Source: Ampelocalamus luodianensis (Eukaryota > Streptophyta > Magnoliopsida > Poales > Poaceae). From it: 64,000 nt of DNA. Position 1 is the stretch's first letter; the number at the start of each line of letters is the position of its first letter. The notes beneath the pieces are model-generated. The model made no database searches and had not been told where the DNA came from. It saw only the letters and a program-made list of their open reading frames with translations. Shown one piece after another: positions 58,642 through 64,000 of the stretch. Position numbers and translations under genes: made by a program. The stretch covers positions 39,624,342 to 39,688,341 of the forward strand of contig CM070619.1 of the NCBI GenBank assembly GCA_036346255.1, written 5' to 3'.

Positions 58642-60863
58642 GTGTAACACCCCTGATTTTCAAAATCGGGATGTTAGTATTCAAGTTGGCGATCTAATAG
58701 ATTTTTGACTCTGTTCTAAAATTTTCCCGTGTTTAAGTAAAAAGATTGCTTTTAAAGTCAAATCAAATTAATTAAAAGGTTGCATTCTAAGTTAAATCGC
58801 GTTATTTAAAAGTTGCATAATAATAACATTAAATAATATTAAATCAAATTGTTTAAAAGAATGCATTAAAATTAAATCATTTTGTTTCTTGTTTTCACAT
58901 GCATTTCAAAAATCATGATGCATGCATTAGTACCGTCGTTCTTTTCTAGTCCGACCGACCGCAGGGGAGACGCTTGTGTCCATTCTTTTTCTCAACTTCT
59001 CTCCTCTAAATCACAACCAAAAGCCAAAAATCTTGCAACGCATGTCATACCATTGCGATCGTTGTCTCGAGAGCGTTCCATTTTAGTGACTAGCTCATGC
59101 ATGCGAGGTCGTTTGAGCGGGTTGTAGAAAAAGAGGAAGAAATGTTGCTATTTATTCCACTGTCAATTTTTATTTCTTGTTCACCCTTGTGCCAACCGAT
59201 CCACACCAACTACCATTTTCCTCTTCTCACTCAACCACTCATTTCTTTTTCCTCATGCCACTGCTCATTTGGTTTGCCCAGCCGAGAGACACTCCTCTCT
59301 GCCCTCTTTCTTCTCTCTCCCATCCGAAAGTCACACAACCTTTGACCACTACTACTGCCATTTCCACAATTGAACCACTCCCAACCAAACTCATACATGC
59401 CACTGCCCATTCTTTACTCTCCCAGCACACACCCCAGCCGAAGGTCCCCTCTGTCACTCATTTCCACTCACAGCCAATCTCCCAATTTCTCTCCACACCA
59501 TTTCTTCTCCCCCACAGAACACACTGCTAGTTCATTTCTTTTCTTCAAGTTTATCTCCCTTACTTCTCTCCTCATAATCCAAACCAAAAACTGAGAACCA
59601 AGTGATGCATGGCATACCTACACGTTCCCCATCACTCTAGCATTCCATTCCTCCAAGTAGTTTTTGCATGCACGGTCGATTGAGAGTTTTGGAGAAAAGA
59701 GAAGAGGAGGAGCAGAGGCACGGCGACTGGGTAGAGCAGCATGGCGCGGCTACCTGCGGAGGCCCAGGCAACGGCAGCAGCCTGGCGGTGTGGAGGAGCC
59801 GGCATGGAGAGGCGCTGCAGCGGCACGGCCCTACCCGGGCAGTGCATGTCGAGGCGAGCCGAGGCATCGGGGCGCTGCAGCAGCAGCCCCGTTGGCAGTG
59901 GCGGCCCAATGCGCAAGGGAGCCGAAGATGTGAGGCGAGACGACGCAATGGGTGCTGCAGCCCGGCGGTGCTGCAGCCCGGCATGAAGATGAGGGCGCCG
60001 AGGCGCTGTCCATGCAAAATGCCAACGCGGTCGGCGGCTGCCACGTCGATGTACACGACGTAGAGGCGACGCGGCAGCTCTACAAGGCGCTGCATGCATG
60101 CAGCGGTGGCATCGGCAGTGGCTCTCCAGAGGTGGTCGAACAGCGACGGCAATGGCGGAGGATGGCCGATGGGCGGTCGGTGTAGCGCAGAGAAGTGTTA
60201 GATTAGTCTTAATGTTTAGTAATTGTTACACGGTAGTTAGCATGTAGACTAGTACTTAGTCACCCTGGTTTGAGTGCATGCAGAAACGTCTAGGAGCTCA
60301 GCATGTGAAGTGGAGTTTGCTATTGCTTGACCACATGTGGTTAGTGGCTTGCATGTAGGAGTCAAGCTAGTAGCTAGTGGTTAGTGGAGTTAGTGCTAGT
60401 TTGTTTCAGCTTAAGTGAGAATCGGTCAGGGACAGTTGCGTGAGTTGAGGGGATTAGTCTACACGGCATGTGTTTAAAGCTTTGATTAGTTCATGTGTTC
60501 AGTGAGAAGAAATAAACAGAAAAATACTCAAGAATTGAGTCTAGTTCTCGCGTGTGCATTTTTCAGAGAAACACCAAGAGAGGGAGAACAACGACAGAGG
60601 ATGAAGTGGCGCATGCAGTGCCGAGGGTGTTGTGCATGCGGTGGACGGTGGACGTGGACGCGGACAAGCTCGGCGGCGATGACTACAGCAGACGTGGACC
60701 CGAAAAGGCGTTCGATAATTTTTCGCACGCCTAGTGCCGCGATAAAAATCTTTAGTGTCAAATCGTGTTTACGATATTAACTTGTGCATGTTGCATATTA
60801 GTCATGAGCATGGCATCTATTTATGTATGTTTAATTGTAAAAATGATTTGGTAGCTTAAGACC
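58642..60863 (+). mobile_element. I: LTR-like sequence in plus orientation, truncated by J
   Basis: Begins TGTAACACCCCTG and contains GGGATGTTAG, resembling the U3 start of the other families read in the opposite direction. No end is seen before J cuts in at 60864. 59690-60180 is GC-rich, with overlapping Ala/Arg-rich frames on both strands that I do not call as genes. It has no PBS, PPT or pol domain. Confidence 0.5.
59552..59712 (+). repeat. Diverged direct duplication within I
   Basis: Similar to 58982-59145: both have 'acttctctcctc..aatc', 'aaccaaaa', an intermediate 'gcat.gcatac' or 'gcatgtcatacc', 'gcattcc' or 'gcgttcc', then 'gcatgc..ggtcg.ttgag', and a GA-rich end. The copies are about 570 bases apart. 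Confidence 0.6.
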
Positions 60864-63255
60864 TGTAACACCCCGGCCCGACATGAGCACGGAATGCTAC
60901 TAAAATTAAATTAAACTAAACTAAACTAAGATCAATTACAAATTTTCAAAAACCTCCTTTGTATAGTCACTATACCGAGGTTCCAACAATTAATCATGGC
61001 ATTTATCAATACCTTCATAATCGGGTTCTTTCAAGCATGCAGGATAATCTCATAAACATAATCAAAATTTGCTATTCTCATTATTACGATTAATCACGAA
61101 ACTCAAACCATCCATAAGTAATTCTTAAGATTGAGTGGTAGTGCGTGCATCCAAACATCTACTCCCTCCCATGCATGCGGGTCTTGCCGTTGTACCTAAA
61201 ACACATCAAAGCAAGAGTGAGCCCAAAGACTCAAAGAAGTACCAACAAGGCTAAGCAAGTTATCATTCATAGCATCAATAATCCAAGATAAACAATGCAC
61301 CAAAGTATAGCCTTCATGCTCATGTAGATGCAACCAATGCAATGCACATTTTCAACTTTATCTCTTTCGCATTTTACGGTGGTCACGGGTACACAACCGT
61401 CGCCAGTATACCCTTGCTGTGCCCTCTCGCACGAGGACCAAAAGCCTATACATCACATGTATAGGGACCTTTGCCCATCACTTTAATGATGGGGACCTCT
61501 TTTATTCATAGCCCACATTCCACGAATGTGGGGACCTCAACCCGTCATCTACATGGCGGGACCTCAACTATATGTACTTGGTCACCACGTGACCGGGGCA
61601 CTGTATGCTCTCAACATGCATATGCGCCATGATAACATATTCATAAGCAGGATTACATCATATTCTCATTATCTTGTAAGCAACCTTACTTCGCTATCAT
61701 ATATCAAAACATGCATACATGACCAAGTATCCAACACGTTTGAAACATGCAAATGCTCCATGCCCACGTCTTTCATACCCAAGAATTTAACATGTACATA
61801 ACAACATGTAAGATTTAGCAACGCTCGGGAAACATTAACCATAGCTTGCATTCATCAAGATAAAGGAAAACTCATTACGCTAACATTCGTGCAAGGCTAC
61901 ATCAAGCAATCACAACAATTTTATCCTACAACCAAAATACGCTATAACCGAATACTTGCCTCAACCGTGCAGCAGGACGCGAAGTGGGTGCTGCCCTTGG
62001 GATCTCGCTGCCACCTGGACAAGAAGATAACCCCAAACTAAGAATAACATACTGGACCAAAATCATACATCACATTACAATCAAAATCGCTAATCTTCTT
62101 ATCACGTCTAGCTTTTCTAATTTCTAGCGATCGGTCACTGCGGACAGCAGACTTCAAAAATTCATAACTTTCTGCTCAGGAGTCCAAATAGGATGATCTT
62201 GGACAATCTGAAAAGGTAATTGAATTACCTAAATAAACCTATTTGAGAGCCCTTTTGATTCTGTCATTAACTTCCCTATCAAACCAATAATCAGACAACA
62301 GAATTCTCGTCGGGTTCTCTGGACAGTACGCTAAAACCACCATAACTTTTGCTACGAAAGTCCAAATCTCGTGTTCTTTATCTCTATGAAAAGGTATAGA
62401 AATTACCCACATTTTTCGTTATATTGAGGTCCTCTGATTTCGACCTTAACTAGCAGATTCTTTCCATTTTGTACAGACTGTTCAAAACTGACAGAATAAC
62501 AGAGCAGCGATACTAAAAATTCATAACTTCCTGACCGTTAATCGGATTTGGGTGATCTTGGTGGCCACTGAAAGCTAAGAACATAACCTACAACTCTCTA
62601 GGAGATCCAAACTCCTAATTCTGCCTCTAACCACATGAAATCGGCCGCGCAAGCTACTGGACAAAATTGGACAGAGAACAGAAATTAACCGATGCAATCG
62701 ATCTACTAGCAAACTCTTCTAATGACTATCAAACCTCACGAAACCCGTCGTTACCCTTGATGGTGTGCTGGACGACGACAGAACAAACCCCAAGAAGGTC
62801 CTCCTTTTCCTCTCTTCCTTCTCTTCTTCCTTTTCTCCTCCCTTCTCTTCTTTTCCCCTTCTTCTTCCTCCTTGGCGGCTGCAAAGTGCTTCCTCTTCTC
62901 TTTGGCCAGCAGCAATGGAGGTGGAGGGAGATTGGAGAAGGTGCGCAGAGGGGGAGGAGGAGTGTGGAGGAGGTGGGAGGAGGTGGTGGCCGAAAGGGAG
63001 GTGGGGAGTGGAGAGGAGGGGAGATAGGGAGGGGCGGCTAGGGTTTGGAGGTGGAAGTGGCAGCCCCTCTCCTTGGCCGGCCACCCTTGGTCCCTCTTGG
63101 GCCAAGGCCCAAGCCCAAAGTTGCCCACTAAGCGGAAAACCCCTCTCAAATCCTGATTTGGTGATTTTCTAAAGAACCCTCCTCCCGATTAATTAATCTC
63201 TCCCGAATAAACAATCTCTCCGATTCAAATGATTTTCACACTATCGGGTGTTACA
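60864..63255 (-). repeat. Element J 3' LTR
   Basis: TGTAACACCCCGGCC...TATCGGGTGTTACA, 2.4 kb, E family but clearly diverged from E. Preceded by AGACC (60859-60863), presumably half of a TSD whose mate is outside the window. It contains the hairpin row, a polypyrimidine tract (62800-62875) and a telo-box (63038-63046). Confidence 0.88.
61378..61594 (-). other. Row of hairpins in J
   Basis: CTATACAT/ATGTATAG, CCCATCA/TGATGGG, CCCACATTC/GAATGTGGG, CCCGTCAT/ATGGCGGG (one wobble pair) and GGTCAC/GTGACC, preceded by two weaker ones. GGGACCT or GGGGACCT follows four of them. This is the clearest copy of the array. Confidence 0.8.
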
Positions 63256-64000
63256 TTCTACCCCCTTAACGAGATTCGACCCGAATCTAAACACGCTTAA
63301 GCGAAAGAACAACCACGATTGAAAACGAACAACGGTAACCACGTACCGTTGGGAACAACACCGTTAAAGCTCAAGCACGCAAAACTCCAACTTCCCAAGT
63401 GGTCTCTCTCTGGGTGAGGACCACAACACAAAGCGAATCGACGTCGATCTAACACTCGACCCAACCTTCCGGTACACTCACGGACAAGACTCAAGGTAAG
63501 ATCTCACTCGATGGTCAACCGCGCAACGAAGCTTCAAACTCGGATCTCGGTACCCACTCATCACCAAAACATACATGGCGTTACGTGCCAGGCGCGACGG
63601 ACTCGAGGCAGTCATGGCGATGCGCCATTTAGCGAGAACAACCCAATGTAACGGGTTAACCTTCCCAAAGATACCGAGCCACACGACATGCGGATAGAAC
63701 ACATAACTCGTGTTCCACCGCTCAATTATACTCCTCACTAAAGAAAAATCACCTCCTTTAACGAGAAACACACAACAACAATACTCTTCCTAAACACACT
63801 CTTTTAAAGAAAGCTCAACTGAAAATGAAGAACTCTCAACGCAACCAAGCGTTACCAACTCGGTACTAAAAGGAGTCAAATTCAAAATCGATGATTTATC
63901 ACGAAAATCTTTCCACCTTCAATTAGAAAATTTGCAAATAAACACCACGATCGCTAAAAGAGAAACCACTCAATTAACCAAATCCATCATTTCTTTTATT
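63256..64000 (-). mobile_element. Element J internal region (partial) with chromodomain trace
   Basis: Starts with a PPT (AAGGGGGTAGAA in element sense, 63256-63268) and an inverted repeat AGATTCG/CGAATCT at 63272-63288. At about 63390-63420 the minus strand reads ERETTWEVGVLRA then a stop, a decayed chromodomain helix. Further in, 63825-63975 aligns with E's non-coding internal region. J therefore belongs to the E/F family and runs off the right edge. Confidence 0.8.

Noticed and set aside
59632..60185. Several overlapping frames of 64-171 codons on both strands
   Set aside because: A GC-rich stretch with triplet-like repeats is open in many frames by composition alone. There is no recognisable motif, and it lies within an LTR-like block.
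61378..61594. CRISPR-like array
   Set aside because: The repeated unit is a linker of only 6-8 bases, spacers are self-complementary, and the context is a plant retrotransposon.

Overview
This window is plant heterochromatin. It is almost entirely nested Ty3/gypsy chromovirus LTR retrotransposons of the Tekay/Del type, and I found no intact host gene, rRNA, tRNA or CRISPR array. Tekay assignment rests on gag and pol domain order, a C-terminal chromodomain, a primer-binding site matching initiator tRNA-Met, and very long LTRs (2.2 to 5.8 kb). An angiosperm is certain enough. A monocot, probably a grass, is my inference from the general look of the elements, not a proof.

Layout (letters are mine). 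Element F enters from the left edge with its internal region (1-2102) and 5' LTR (2103-3585, resuming 16516-18747). Element A, complete (3586-16510, TSD TGAAT), sits inside F's LTR. 18748-18855 is a scrap that looks like an inverted LTR. 18856-19107 is a truncated second copy of B's leader with its PBS, sharing the LTR 19108-23991 with element B (internal 23992-29025, 5' LTR 29026-32323 resuming 49959-50604). B's 5' LTR holds C, a solo LTR of about 5.8 kb (32324-49953, TSD GTCCG). C in turn holds D, a solo LTR (33217-36284, TSD ATGCG), and E, a complete element with LTRs but almost no coding capacity (39116-47898, TSD TCTTT). To the right lies G, an E-type LTR remnant (50605-51337 and 55557-56935), split by H, a solo LTR (51338-55551, TSD CACAC). 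56936-58641 is the only non-LTR stretch: pieces of a coiled-coil type gene and an 854-bp Mutator-like foldback MITE. Element I (58642-60863) is an LTR-like sequence in the opposite orientation. Element J (3' LTR 60864-63255 plus internal sequence) runs off the right edge.

A and B still show gag, zinc knuckle, protease, reverse transcriptase, RNase H, integrase and chromodomain on the minus strand, but the frames are broken by many short indels. E, F and J share a non-coding internal region with only a chromodomain tail left, so they look like a non-autonomous family that would need proteins from A/B-type relatives.

The most interesting signal is structural. In the transcribed part of the LTRs, about 0.5-0.8 kb from the PBS-side end, there are two kinds of hairpin module. 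One is a cassette of about 70 nt with four stems, kept in the divergent LTRs A, B, C, D and H. The other is a row of five to seven hairpins spaced by GGGACC-like linkers in E, F, G and J. In both, stem sequences differ between copies while pairing is kept, which suggests a selected RNA structure in the element leader.
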